Assembly: GCA_036429605.1 (NCBI GenBank)
Contig: JAVFKD010000002.1
Span: forward strand, 496,001-560,000
From: Cladobotryum mycophilum
Taxonomy: Eukaryota; Ascomycota; Sordariomycetes; Hypocreales; Hypocreaceae
Length of the DNA stretch: 64,000 nucleotides
Reading direction: 5' to 3'
Part shown: positions 11,943-26,022 of the stretch, piece after piece
How the letters are laid out: each line of letters opens with the position of its first letter
Position numbering within the stretch: position 1 is the stretch's first letter
Translations under genes and position numbers: made by a program
Notes under the pieces: model-generated
Seen by the model: the letters and a program-made list of their open reading frames with translations, nothing else
Databases searched by the model: none
Told to the model about the DNA's origin: nothing

Positions 11943-12420
11943 TTATAATATTCCGGGCTTTTCCTAATAAAAATAACCTAGATTATAGTTAATATTAGTA
12001 ATAGATTAAGGTAAGATTAAGTAATAGATTTAATATATTATAGTTTAGGTATTGGATTATTAATAATAAATAATTATATTAATAACTAATTAAATATATA
12101 AAAAAAATATAAATTAATATATATAATAATTAAGTTTATTATAATCTAAATAAATATAAGGTTTTATTTAATAGAAATAAATTAATAATTTAATAATTAT
12201 AATAGATTAAATTAATTTTATTTAAGCTATTATATATATTTAAATTAAATTTATTTAAGTTATTAAATATACTTAAGTTAATTTTATTTAAGTTAATTAT
12301 AATTAATTATATTACCTAGGGTTTTATTATAATTGTATTTCTAATTAATAGTTTATATAAATATTATTAAAAGTAGGTTTAGTTTTATAAATAATATAAA
12401 TATAAGATTAGGTTATTATA
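11943..12420 (-). repeat. Gypsy LTR, left LTR of element 1
   Basis: 478 bp, alignable end to end with the copies at 12870, 21142, 27592 and (inverted) 33603. The plus-strand left end reads tataatattccgggcttttc, where less-mutated copies have TGTGACGTTCTGGGCGTTTCC; the right end reads aggttattata. Ends are consistent with TG...CA after transition damage. It holds an internal degenerate repeat with the TTAT-TTAAG motif spaced by about 33 bp. Confidence 0.8.
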
Positions 12421-12869
12421 TATTATTTATTTTTTTATAATTTTATTTTTAAAACCTATTAGTTTTTATAGAAATACTTATACTTTTTTTTTTTTTAGGT
12501 TTATTTTTTTAAAAGTTTTATTTTTTTAGTTTTATAATATTAAAATAAGTAATAAAAATAGTTAATTTTGTTTAAAAAAAGATAAGTATTTAGAATTTTA
12601 TAAGATTTATTATATTAATTAGTTTTAAGATATCTTTTTATTTTCTTTATATTATTAATAAATAAAAATATATTATTATTAAAAATAAGATTTATTATAA
12701 GGCTTATATTAAAAAATATTATATTAAATATAATATTAGTAATAATAATATTTTTATTTATATATAATTTATTTATTTTTTTTGTATATTTTAATATTTT
12801 TTAAATAATTATATTATTTATATTAAAAATAATTTAGTTTTTTAATATAAGGTTATAGAATAAGATTTT

Positions 12870-13345
12870 TGTGACGTTCTGGGCGTTTCCTAACAGAGAT
12901 AACCTAGATTATGTTATTTAATGTTGGCAGTGGATTAGGGTGATATTAAGTAATAGATAAAGGTATTATAGTTGTAGTATTAGGTATTAATAATAAATAA
13001 TATTATTAATAACTAATTAAATATATAAAAAAAATATAGATTAATATATATAGTAATTAAGTTTATTATAATCTAAATGAATATAAGGTTTTATTTTAAT
13101 AGAAATAAACTAATGATTTAGTAATTATAATAGATTAAGTTAATCCTATTTAAGCTATTATATATACTTAAATTAATCTTATTTAAGTTATTAAATATAC
13201 TTAAGTTAATCTTATTTAAATTAATTATAATTAATTATATTATCTAAGGTTTTATTATAATTATGTTTTTAATTAATAACTTATATAAATATTATTAAAA
13301 ATAAATCTAGTTTTATAAATAATATAAGTATATTAGGTTATTATA
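12870..13345 (-). repeat. Gypsy LTR, 3' LTR of element 2 (coding orientation minus)
   Basis: 476 bp beginning tgtgacgttctgggcgtttc on the plus strand, the least mutated LTR left end in the window, and ending aggttattata. Pairs with 21142-21618. Confidence 0.85.
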
Positions 13346-15364
13346 TATTATTTCTTTTTTTATAGTTTTATTCTTAAAACCTATTAGTTCTTATATAAAT
13401 ACCTATACTTTTTCTTTTCTTTTTTTAGACTTATTCTTTTTTTATAAGTCTTGTTTTTTTTAGTTTTATAATATTAAAATAAATAATAAAAATAATTAAT
13501 TTTATTTAAAAAAAGAATATTTAGAATCTTATAAGATTTATTATATTAATTAATCTTAAGATATTTTTTTATTTTTTTATATTATTAGTAAATAAAAGTA
13601 TATTATTATTAAAAATAAGGCTTATTATAAGGCTTATATTAAAAAATATTATATTAAGTATAATACTAATAGTAATAATACTTTTATTTATAAATAATTT
13701 TTTTTTAATATATTTTAATATTTTTTAAATAATTATATTATTTATACTAAAAATAATTTAACTTTTTAATATAAAATTATAAAATAAGATTTTATTATTA
13801 TAATAATTAAATTATAAAAAATTAATAAGTAAAAGAAATTATTATATATTAAAATAATAAGTATAATTATATATAAGATAAATACCTTTAATAAGTTGAA
13901 AGAGAAAGAATATTATAAAGCAAAATCTACCTTTAGTATTTCCTTAATTAACCCTATAGTTAATCTATTAATTAAATTTAATTAATAATTATTTCTTACT
14001 AATCCTTTAAGCCTAGATTTTAGTAAAATTACTATAAAATCGTCTAAGAGTAGGCCAAATGCTTAATAGGCTTTTAAATATTTTCTATTTTTATATAATT
14101 TTTTTATTTTACTAGGTATTAATGTTTTTTATTTTTATAATATATAATTAAGATTAATTTAATTTTATAATTCTTTTTTATTAAAAGTATTTTTATAAAA
14201 TTATAAATAACTTTTTTAATATTTTTATTAATTAATATTTTTTTAAATAAAAAAATATAAAAAACTAAGTATATTTATATTTTTTTAATAATAAGAATTT
14301 ATAATTAATATTTAAAATAATTTTTTTAATTAGGTAAGGTTTTAATTTTTTAAAGTTTAATTTATTATTTAATTATATTATTTTAATATTTATATTTTTT
14401 TATTTAGTATATAATAAAATAAATAAATTATATTTTTTTAAAAATTAATGTTTTTAATTTATTTTTATTTATATATTTTGTTATTTTTTTATAAATTAAT
14501 ATAAATTATATTTTTATTATTTAGTATAAGTCTTTTATTTTATTTATTTTAATTATAGCTTTATCTATAATTATTTTATCTTTAAGTATTTTATATATTT
14601 CCAGGTTGTAATTAAAGTTAATATATATAGGACTTAAGCCTATAGATTTTAATATATTAGTATTATAAGTAATTTATACTAATAATAATAGTTTTATTTA
14701 ATTAATTTATTTAAAATTAATATAATAATATAAATATTCTTTAATAATTTAATTAATTTATTTAATTTCTTTATTAATTTATAAATAATAAACTATACTA
14801 AACTTATAGTTAGTATTTAATTATTTAATTAATTTTTATTAAAGTTTAAATATAAAAACTAATTCTTAATTTAAGATAATTTCTTTAAGTAAAAAATAAA
14901 TATTTATAATTATATATAAAAATATATATATAAATTCTTTTATATTTATAATTTTTTAATATAATAAAAAATAAATTTATTTTATAAACTTATTAATAAC
15001 TATAAAAATACTATTATATTTAATTTTTATAATAGGTTTAATTAATATAAATAGCTTTATAATAAAATCTAATATAATTATTTCTTATAGTTTTTAAAGT
15101 ATTAATAATAGTTAGATTTACCTATATAATTTATACTTTAAGGCTTTTATTCAGCCATATATAGTATACATTAAGATAATCTTTTAAATATATTATTTTA
15201 TTTTATAAAAGTTAAAGTTTTATTTAATTTATTTAAGTATTTTTTATATTCTTTTATATTTATATAAAAAATATTAGTAAATTTCTTTAATAAGGTTTTT
15301 TTAAAGTTTTAAAAAAATCTAGATTTTATTTTTATATTATTATAGTTTTTTATTATTTATAATA
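13346..15364 (-). other. Internal gypsy sequence, coding capacity lost
   Basis: Matches 12421-12869 and 21624-23200 of element 1 (for example aagcctagattttagtaaaa at about 14.01 kb and aagcctaaattttagtaaaa at 21.85 kb). By position relative to the reverse transcriptase it should be the 3' part of the polyprotein (integrase side), but I could not read a domain in it. Confidence 0.5.
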
Positions 15365-17233
15365 ACATAATCCACAAGCGAGCGGACCACACAAGCGAGC
15401 GGACCACTCATTTAGATCAAAATAAAACCACCTTCTTACAGCCCTTTTCTTTTATACTTATATTAAAAAAATACTAAGTAACTATTATACTAATAATAGA
15501 ATAAAAAATATTCTTTTTATTTTATTAAATTTTTTTATAAGTTCATATATTATGGCCTGTCTTGCTACACTTACTATAATACATAGCCTTTATACAAGAC
15601 CCTCCTTATTGCTTTTCTTACTCTATCTATGTATTTATATCCCTTTAATCTAATTAACCTATCCCTTTTTTAATAGTAAGAGCACCTTTAAGTTATATAT
15701 ATACTTTCTTTATTTTGCGGCGCTTACTTATAGCCTTATTTACTATACGAAGGTCTTGGACCTTTGTATATAAAAGTATTATTTAATGTATTATTATTAT
15801 TATTCTTTTTATAAATTAGTTAATTATATTTAATATTATAATTAAAGAGTTATTTTAATAAGCAATGATATAATTCTTTATATACTCTAATTATAAATTA
15901 GCCTTATATATATTTTTTAGTATTTTTAAGACTTAAGGCTATATAGGCCTAATTAGTATTTCTAAAGGTATTAATATTTATAATTCTATATAAAGCTTTA
16001 AAAGAACATTTTATAGATTAAATAGTAATAAACTAGATCTTAAAAAGCCTCTTTTAATATTCTTTTTATTAATTATAATAAAAAACACTATATAAAAGGT
16101 ATAAAGAAAGTCAAGTTTATTAATATATATAATATATATATACATTAGCTTCTTAATTTACTAACTATATATTTACTTTAATAGCCTAAAATAACTAATA
16201 TTTAATAGTTAAAATAAATATAAGGAATAAGAAGGTATATAGACTATAATAATCTTATGTTTTTTATAATAAAGCTTAAATACTATTAAATAATAGCTCT
16301 TATAGCTATTAAGGATAAGCATTTAATAAATCCTTTTTATATAAAAAATTATATAACAATTAAAATACTTAATCTAATCTAAGCTAATCTTATTAATAGT
16401 CTAGCCATTCTTTATTATTATAATATATTAATCTACTAAAAGATTATACTTTTAATACTAATTCTTAAAATAATATTATATAATAAGAATAATAAGTAAT
16501 AGTATTACTTAACCTATTGCATTAATGCCTTAGATTATAGTTACTTACTCCTGGTTACTAGGCTAAGATAATTTAGCCTTTATAAGGCCTTTTAAAATCA
16601 TAATGACTATACCTAGAAAGATAATACCTATTATAAAGCTAGTTTTATTAAAGTTATAGAGATTATTATTAAGAACCTTATATTTAGCTTTTATATTCTA
16701 TACAAAAGCAAACCAATTACTAATAAACTTTAGATCTTTATATTTAGCTTTTTAATAATTGTATTTATAAGCCTAGCATATATAGAGTTTTAGCTAGCGT
16801 TTAATAAAATTTAATACCTAATTTTTATTAACTAATAGTATATTACATATATATAATAAATAATTAGCTATTTTTTTAATACTAAGTAATCTAGGTAGAA
16901 ATAATCGTATAAATAGATTAATTATATATTTAATTATAGTTTTTTTTTTAATTTTATAAAATTCATTAAATTAGTAATTGTATTATATTACAAAAATATA
17001 CTAATATAATACTAAAGAATTATCGTATAACTAATATTATAAATCTTAGCTATAGCTCTAAGACTTAAATTCGGGTCTTGTTTAAAAGCTTAAAAGACAA
17101 ACAATACCTTACTTTTATTTAAAGGTTCTGCTATAAAAGATTATAAAGGAATTTAATATATAAATATAAAGGTAGATATTATTATAGAGGGTGGTCTGTT
17201 TGCTTATATAGTCCGTTCGCTTATGGATTATAT
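15365..17233 (-). mobile_element. Fot1/pogo-like DNA transposon, copy 1 (RIP-degraded, nested in gypsy element 2)
   Basis: 1,869 bp between TA duplications (15363-15364, 17234-17235). Each end carries two direct copies of a 16-bp unit (AAGCGAGCGGACCACA) in inverted orientation between ends. On the minus strand the start of a transposase is readable: an HTH_psq-like segment DPNLSLRAIAKI (about 17040-17100), preceded by a stop. The uninterrupted insertion site is preserved in the sister retroelement at about 23.21 kb (ttataataaattttt), which fixes the boundaries independently. Non-functional. Confidence 0.85.
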
Positions 17234-18139
17234 TAAATCTTTTAAAAAACTTTTTTTTTAGATTTTATAATATTTTTTAATATAATAAATTTAAATATTA
17301 TTATTTTTAATTTAAAATATAATATTTAATATATATTATATATAATATTCTTTTAAAATAATATTTAAAATTTATTTTATTATAATTATTTTATTTTAAT
17401 TATAATTTATTTATTTATTTAAAATATTAACTTTATTATTCTTTAATTTTTTTAATAAATAAAAATATAATTAAATTTTAATAAATATTTAAAATATTTA
17501 ATTTAATATTTATTAAACTATTATATTATAGTAAAATATAAAATATTATTATAATTTATATAAACCTTAATTTTATATTTATTTTTAAAAAAATAATATT
17601 TTTATTTTTTAAAAACTAAAATAATTATTAAAAGCTTTTTATTATAAATAAAATAATTTAATTTAATATTATATAAAATTTATAAATAAAATATAATTAG
17701 TTATAGTTTATTATTTTTATTTTATTATTTAAATTAAACTCTTAATCTAAAATTAGAAAAATCTATTTTAAACTTTATTTTTTTTCTAAATTAAATATTA
17801 TAAATATTAGATTTTTTATAATTAAAGCCTTAATCTATTTAAAAACCTATTATATTTTCTTTATTTATATAAATATTTAATCTTTTTTAATTAACTTATA
17901 AAATAAATATATAATTTTATTATAATCTTTTATAAAATATTAATAATAATTAATAAAACCTAAAAAACTTTAAATTTTTTTAATAGTATTTAACTTAAAT
18001 TAGTTTTATATAGTTTTAATCTTAATAAAATCTATATATATTTTATTTAATATAATAATATATTTAAAAAAAATAACCTATTAAATATAAAACTTATATT
18101 TTTTTTAGTTTAACTAAAAACTCTATTTTTTATAATTTA

Positions 18140-18520
18140 ATAAATACTTAATATATATATTATTTATATCTTTTTAAATATATTTAAAAAAATTAAAATA
18201 TTATTAAAATAAACTATTATAAAAATATTAAAGTATTTTTTAAGTATATTATTAATTATTCTTTAAAATATTATAAAAGTATTTATTAATCTAAAAGGTA
18301 TAATAAGATATTTAAATAGTTTAAATTTAATATAAAAAACTATTATTTATTTATTTTCTTTTTTATATAAATAAAATTATATATTTTTTTAAATTAAATA
18401 TAATAAACTATTTCTTATCTTAAAAATAGTTTTATAATTCTATAATTAAAAATAATAGAATATAGTCTTTAAATATAATTTTATTAAATTATTAATAATC
18501 TATAATTAACTATAATTTCC
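18140..18520 (-). pseudogene. Ty3/gypsy reverse transcriptase relic
   Basis: Minus-strand translation keeps the order of RT motifs despite stops: NYRLL (from VDYRxLN), then FKLFKYLIIPFRLINTF (from the FEYLVMPFGLTNAP block), then IIVYFNNILIFLN at 18200-18214, where the catalytic YxDD has become YFNN by GAT-to-AAT change. Such Asp-to-Asn and Gln-to-stop replacements are those G-to-A and C-to-T mutation produces. This identifies the ~477-bp-LTR elements as Ty3/gypsy and fixes their coding strand as minus. Confidence 0.85.
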
Positions 18521-21141
18521 TATTCTTTTTTAAAATAAATATTATAAGATATCTTACTTTTAATATTAATAATCTAATAAACCTTTTAATTAATATCTTA
18601 TTAATTTATTCTTAAAATACTATAAATTCTTTTTTATTAAAATTATAAATCTTATAAAACATAAGATTAATTCTATTTTTAAAATAATCTTATAATCCTA
18701 TTAATTATATTTTAATAACCCTATATTAAAAGTCTTTTAAAATAATTTCTTATAGTATTTATATTCATTAAAAATATTTTTAAATCTTTTAATCAAAGTT
18801 TTTTTTTTTATTTAAGAATAATCTCTTTTTTAAAAACTTATTAAATTCTTTAAATATCCTTTATAAAAAAACAATAGTTTTATAAGTTTTCTATTCTTAA
18901 CCTTTTTCTTATATAGGTTTTATTTCTTTTAATAATTAATTAAATAAAATATCTTATATTTTCCTCTTTAATATCTTACTTAAAGATTCTTTTTTCTAAG
19001 TCTATTATTTTATTACTAAATCCTTATAAAATCTTATATTTTATATTTATTCCTAACTAAAGCTTTTATTTTTATCCTAGCAAAATTAACCAATCCTTTA
19101 ATTAATAAAAGAATTATTATTCTATAACCAAAGATATCCTAAAATCATATTATACTTATTAAAGTCTATTAGATTATAAAAAATAAACTTTTTATACTTT
19201 TAGATTTTAATAAAAAATAATTAATCTTTATATTAATCTATTCTCTATTATAAAAAAGAATTCCTTTTTTAATATAATAAAATAAATATAATTTATATTT
19301 TAGTTTTTTTTTAGAATAATTATAAATAATTTATAGCTTTAAAAAATATATAATTACCTATTACTCTATTATCTACTAATACAATAAAATAATATCTTTT
19401 AATTTATAATTCTACTATTAAACAAAACTATCTATAATAGCTTTTATTTATAAAATTAAAAGACCTTACTTAATAGTTATTTTATAGTTCTTTTATAAAT
19501 AATTAATCTTATTTTTTACTTTTAGGTTATAGATTTTATAAATTACTATACTATTTTTAACGTCCAGTATACTTTATAGCTTATATTACCTTTATTAATC
19601 TTTTAGGTTTTTTTATAAGTTTAAAAATTAAAGCCTTATTTAAATAGTTCTTAGGTAATTTTTATAATAAAATATTTTTATATAATTATTATTAGTTTAA
19701 ATATTTATTAATACTAGTCTATAAACTTAGCTTTTTAATATTTTTTATATATAAGTTTAATATAATCTTAATAGTATATATTTTAATAATTAGCCTATAA
19801 AGATTTATTATATTATAAACTATTTTAATATTCTAGGATTTCTTTTACTATAGGTTCTCTTTTTTAAATAAATAAACTATTAATATTACTAATAAAAATC
19901 TTTTAATTAATAATTATTTTTATAAAATATTATATTTATATTAATAATTAATCTATAAATATTAAATAATATTATTAAGTTTTTTTTAATAAATCCTATT
20001 AATTTTTTTTCTATTATATTCTTATTTAAATATATTAACTTATTAAAAGAGCTTTAGGTACTAGTTTATACTATTTTTTAAACTTTAATAAATTAAATAT
20101 TTATTTTTAAAATATATTATTTAACTTATTAAAATATAATTTATAATTAATTATTATTTAATAATAATATTAACTTATTTTTTTCTTTTAGCTTAAAGGC
20201 TAGCTTCTATATATCCTTTCCTTTATTCTTTTTAAAAGATTTATAATCCTTAAAAAATATTCTATTTTACTATAATTATAATATTTTACTTTTTTTCTTT
20301 TAGGTTATATTAAGGTTTATTTGACTTAGCTTATTATTATTATTTTTAATAATATAATTATTTTTAGGTTTTTAATAAGTTTTATCTTTTTATTTTTATT
20401 TATAATAAGTATATTATTAATTATTAATTCTAATAATTATTTTAATATATTTTATAAAAATATTTAATAAATTCTTTTTAAAAGATTTATTTTTAATATC
20501 TTTTTTTAATCTTTAATAAAACTAGTCTATTAATAGTTTATTATTCTAATTAAGTTTTAAAACAGTTTATCTAAATATAATAATATAATTTAAGACTAAT
20601 CCTTTTTAATAAAAGTTTTAAAATAATCTTTTTTTTATTAATAATTTTAAATATTTTCTTAAGTTTTTTAATAAATTTATTAAAATCTTTAAAAATTTAT
20701 TTTATTTATTTATTTTTTTTACTTTTTAAATTATTATAATAATTTCTTATAATAAGTGTAAACTATTCTTTAATAAATCTTTTTATATAAATATATATAT
20801 AAATTACTCTTATATAATCCTCTTTAAGATATTAAAAATAATAGTTATAAGTTTTTAAATCTATAATAAAAACCTAAAAAGATATTATTCTAGGTTTTCT
20901 AAAAAATAATTCTAGGTCTTTTAATCTAAAAATCTCTTTAATATTTTTTTTATTTTTTATTTATTTCTTTTTTAAATTATTAATTTATGATTAAAAATAT
21001 TTTATTCTTTTTTTTAATTTTATTAAATAATATAATTAGTTATACTAGAGTAAATACCTAAGGTAATTATTATTTTTTATTAATTATAATATTTAATATT
21101 ATTTAAAGTTATAATAATCTATTAAATAAAGATTATTAATA

Positions 21142-21618
21142 TATAATATTCTAAGTATTTTTTAATAAAAATAATCTAAATTATATTATTTAATATTAAT
21201 AATAAATTAAAATAATATTAAATAATAGGTAAAAGTATTATAGTTTTAGTATTAAGTATTAATAGTAAATAATATTATTAATAATTAATTAAATATATAA
21301 AAAAGAATATAAACTAATATATATAATAATTAAATTTATTATAATCTAAATAAATATAAGATTCTATTTTAATAGGAATAAATTAATAATCTAATAGTTA
21401 TAATAGATTAAGTTAATCCTATTTAAGCTATTATATATATTTAAATTAATCTTATTTAAGTTATTAAATATACTTAAGTTAATCTTATTTAAGCTAATTA
21501 TAATTGGTTATATTGCCTAGGGTTTTATTATGGTTATGTTTTTAATTAATAGCTTATACAGGTATTATTAAAAGTGGGTCTAGTTCTATGGATAATATAA
21601 GTACGTCGGATTATTATA
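21142..21618 (-). repeat. Gypsy LTR, 5' LTR of element 2 (coding orientation minus)
   Basis: 477 bp, left end tataatattctaagtatttt, right part carrying the relatively undamaged aaaagtgggtctagttctat. Followed at once by the ATTTT target duplication and resumed element 1 sequence. Confidence 0.85.
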
Positions 21619-21623
21619 ATTTT

Positions 21624-24600
21624 ATTATTATAATAGTTAAGTTATAAAAGATTAATAAATAAAAGAAGTTATTATATATTAAAGTAATAAGTATAGTTAT
21701 ATATAAAGTAGATATTTTTAATAAGTTAAAAAAGAAAGAATATTATAAGATAGAATTTATTTTTAATACTATTTTAGTTAATTTTATAGTTAATTTTATA
21801 ATTAATTTATTAGTTAGGTTTAATTAATAAGTATTTTTTATTAATCCTTTAAGCCTAAATTTTAGTAAAATTATTATAAAATTATCTAAGAATAGGCTAA
21901 ATATTTAATAGGCTTTTAAGTATTTTTTATTTTTATATAATTCTTTTATTCTATTAAATATTAATATTTATTATTTTTATAATATATAATTAAAATTAAT
22001 TTAATTTTATATTTTTTTTATTAAAAATATTTTTATAAAATTATAAATAATTTTTTTAATATTTTTATTAATTAATATTTTTTTAAATAAAAAAATATAA
22101 TAAATTAAATATATTTATATTTTTTTTAATAATAAAAATTTATAATTAATATTTAAAATATTTTTTTTAATTAAATAAAATTTTAATTTTTTAAAATTTA
22201 ATTTATTATTTAATTATATTATTTTAATATTTATATTTTTTTATTTAATATATAATAAAATAAATAAATTATATTTTTTTTAAAAATTAGTTTTTTTAAT
22301 TTATTTTTATTTATATTTTTTTTATTTTTTTATAAATTAATATAAATTATATTTTTATTATTTAATATAAATCTTTTATTTTATTTATTTTAATTATAAT
22401 TTTATTTATAATTATTTTATTTTTAAATAAGTTATATATGTTTAGGTTATAATTAAAATTAATATATATAAGAATTAAGTTTATAAATTCTAATATATAA
22501 ATATTATAAATAATTTATATTAATAATAATAGTTTTATTTAATTAATTTATTTAAAATTAATATAATAATATAAATATTTTTTAATAATTTAATTAATTT
22601 ATTTAATTTATTTATTAATTTATAAATAATAAATTATATTAAACTTATAATTAATATTTAATTATTTAATTAATTTTTATTAAGATTTAAATATAAAAAT
22701 TAATTTTTAATTTAAAATAATTTTTTTAAATAAAAAATAAATACTTATAATTATATATAAAAATATATATATAAATTTTTTTATATTTATAAATTTTTAA
22801 TATAATAAAAAATAAATGTATTTTATAAATTTATTAATAATTATAAAAATATTATTATATTTAATTTTTATAATAAATTTAATTAATATAAATAATTTTA
22901 TAATAAAATCTAATATAATTATTTTTTATAATTTTTAAAATATTAATAATAATTAAATTTATTTATATAATTTATATTTTAAAACTTTTATTTAATTATA
23001 TATAATATATATTAAAATAACTTTTTAAATATATTATTTTATTTTATAAAAATTAAATTTTATTTAATTTATTTAAATATGTTTTATATTTTTTTATATT
23101 TATATAAAAATATTAATAAATTCTTTTAATAAAATTCTTTTAAAGTTTTAATAAAATTTAAATTTTATTTTTATATTATTATAAATTTTTATTATTTATA
23201 ATAAATTTTTAAAAATTTTTTTTTTAAATTTTATAATATTTTTTAATATAATAAATTTAAATATTATTATTTTTAATTTAAAATATAATATTTAATATAT
23301 ATTATATATAATATCTTTTTAAAATAATATTTAAAACTTATTTTATTATAATTATTTTATTTTAATTATAATTTATTTATTTATTTAAAATATTAATTTT
23401 ATTATTTTTTAATTTTTTTTAATAAATAAAAATATAATTAAATTTAATAAATATTTAATATATTTAATTTATTATTTATTAAATTATTAATAATTTATAA
23501 TTAATTATAGTTTTTTATTTTTTTTAAAATAAATATTATAAAATATTTTATTTTTAATATTAATAATTTAATAAAATATTTAATTAATATTTTATTAATT
23601 TATTTTTAATATATTATAAAATTTTTTTATTAAAATTATAAACTTTATAAAATATAAAATTAATTTTATTTTTTAAAATAATTTTATAATTTTATTAATT
23701 ATATTTTAATAATTTTATATTAAAGATTTTTTAAAATAATCTTTTATAATATTTATATTTATTAAAAATATTTTTAAGTTTTTTAATAAAAGATTTTTCT
23801 TTTATTTAAAAATAAATTTTATTTTAAAAATTTATTAAGTTTTTTAAAAAAACTTTATAAAAGAATAATAATTTTATAAACTTTTAATTTTTAATTTTTT
23901 TTTATATAAATCTTATTTCTTTAATAATTAATTAAATAAAATTTTTTATTTTTTTTTTAATATTTTATTTAAACCTTTTTTTTTAAATTTATTATTTTAT
24001 TATTAAACTTTTATAAAATTTATATTTTATATTTATTTTTAATTAAAGTTTTTATTTTTATTTTAATAAAATTAATTAGTTTTTTAATTAATAAAAACAT
24101 TATTATTTTATAATTAAAAATATTCTAAAATTATATTATATTTATTAAAGTTTATTAAATTATATGAAATAAATTTTCTATATTTTTAAATTTTAATAAA
24201 AAAATAATTAATTTTTATATTAATTTATTTTTTATTATAAAAAAAGAATTTTTTTTAATATAATAAAATAAATATAATTTATATTTTAGTTTTTTTTTAA
24301 AATAATTATAAATAATTTATAGTTTTAAAAAATATATAATTATTTATTATTTTATTATTTATTAATATAATAAAATAATATTTTTTAATTTATAATTTAT
24401 TATTAAATTAAACTATTTATAATAATTTTTATTTATAAAATTAAAAAATCTTATTAAATAGTTATTTTATAATTTTTTTATAAATAATTAATTTTATTTT
24501 TTATTTTTAAATTATAAATTTTATAGATTATTATATTATTTTTAATATTTAATATATTTTATAATTTATATTATTTTTATTAATTTTTTAGGTTTTTTTT

Positions 24601-26022
24601 ATAAATTTAAAAATTAAAATTTTATTTAAATAATTTTTATAATAAAATATTTTTATATAATTATTATTAATTTAAATATTTATTAATATTAATTTATAAA
24701 TCTAATTTTTTAATATTTTTTATATATAAGTTTATTATAATTTTAATAATATATATTTTAATAATTAATTTATAAAAATTTATTATATTATAAATTATTT
24801 TAATATTTTAAGATTTCTTTTATTATAGATTTTCTTTTAAATAAATAAACTATTAATATTATTAATAAAAGTTTTTTAATTAATAATTATTTTTATAAAA
24901 TATTATATTTATATTAATAATTAATTTATAAATATTAAATAATATTATTAAATTTCTTATAATAAATTTTATTAATTCTTTTTTTATTATATTTTTATTT
25001 AAATATATTAATTTATTAAAAAACTTTTAAATATTAATTTATATTATTTTTTAAGTTTTTATAAATTAAATATTTATTTTTAAAATATATTATTTAATTT
25101 AATAAAATATAATTTATAATTAATTATTATTTAATAATAATATTAAATCTTTTTTTTTAATTTAAAAATTTATAATTTTTAAAAAATATTTTATTTTATT
25201 ATAATTATAATATTTTTTTTTTTTAAATTATATTAAAGTTTATTTAATTAAATTTATTATTATTATTTTTAATAATATAATTATTTTTAGGTTTTTAATA
25301 AATTTTATTTTTTTATTTTTATTTATAATAAATATATTATTAATTATTAATTTTAATAATTATTTTAATATATTTTATAAAAAATCTTAATAAATTTTTT
25401 TAAAAAATTTATTTTTAATATTTTTTTTAATTTTTAATAAAATTAATTTATTAATAATTTATTATTTTAATTAAATTTTAAAATAATTTATTTAAATATA
25501 ATAATATAATTTAAAATTAATTTTTTTTAATAAAAGTTTTAATATATATTTTTTTTATTAATAATTTTAAATATTTTCTTAAGTTTTTTAATAAATTTAT
25601 TAAACTTTTTAAAAATTTATTTTATTTATTTATTTTATTTATTTTTTAAATTATTATAATAATTTTTTATAATAAATTTAAATTATTTTTTAATAAATCT
25701 TTTTATATAAATATATATATAAATTATTTTTATATAACTTTTTTTAAAATATTAAAAATAATAATTATAATAAGTTTTTAAGTTTATAATAAAAACCTAA
25801 AAAAAATTATTTTAGGTTTTTTAAAAAATAATTTTTAATCTTTTAATTTAAGAATTTTTTTAATATTTTTTTAATATTTTTTATTTATTTTTTTTTAATT
25901 TTATTAAATAATATAATTAATTATATTAAAATAAATACTTAAAATAATTATTATTTTTTATTAATTATAATATTTAATATTATTTAAAATTATAATAATT
26001 TATTAAATAAAAATTATTAATA
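21624..26022 (-). other. Internal sequence of gypsy element 1, with a deletion
   Basis: Alignable through its length with the internal part of element 2 except for about 1 kb missing at about 23490: the text on both sides corresponds to 17512 and 18482 in element 2, where attaaa[c/t]tatta is present at both breakpoints. The deletion removes the region holding the reverse transcriptase relic. More heavily A+T-converted than element 2. Confidence 0.7.

Larger units (their letters stand above)
12870..21618 (-). mobile_element. Ty3/gypsy element 2 (inner), nested in element 1
   Basis: Complete outline: LTR 12870-13345 (476 bp), internal region, LTR 21142-21618 (477 bp), flanked by ATTTT at 12865-12869 and 21619-21623, a 5-bp target duplication as usual for Ty3/gypsy. 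Beside the 13345 LTR end, the minus strand has a purine-rich ctataaaaaaagaaataata, a likely polypurine tract. Minus-strand reverse transcriptase remains lie at about 18.14-18.52 kb. A Fot1/pogo-like element (15365-17233) is inserted in it. Without that insert, the element is about 6.9 kb. No intact frame remains. Confidence 0.85.
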
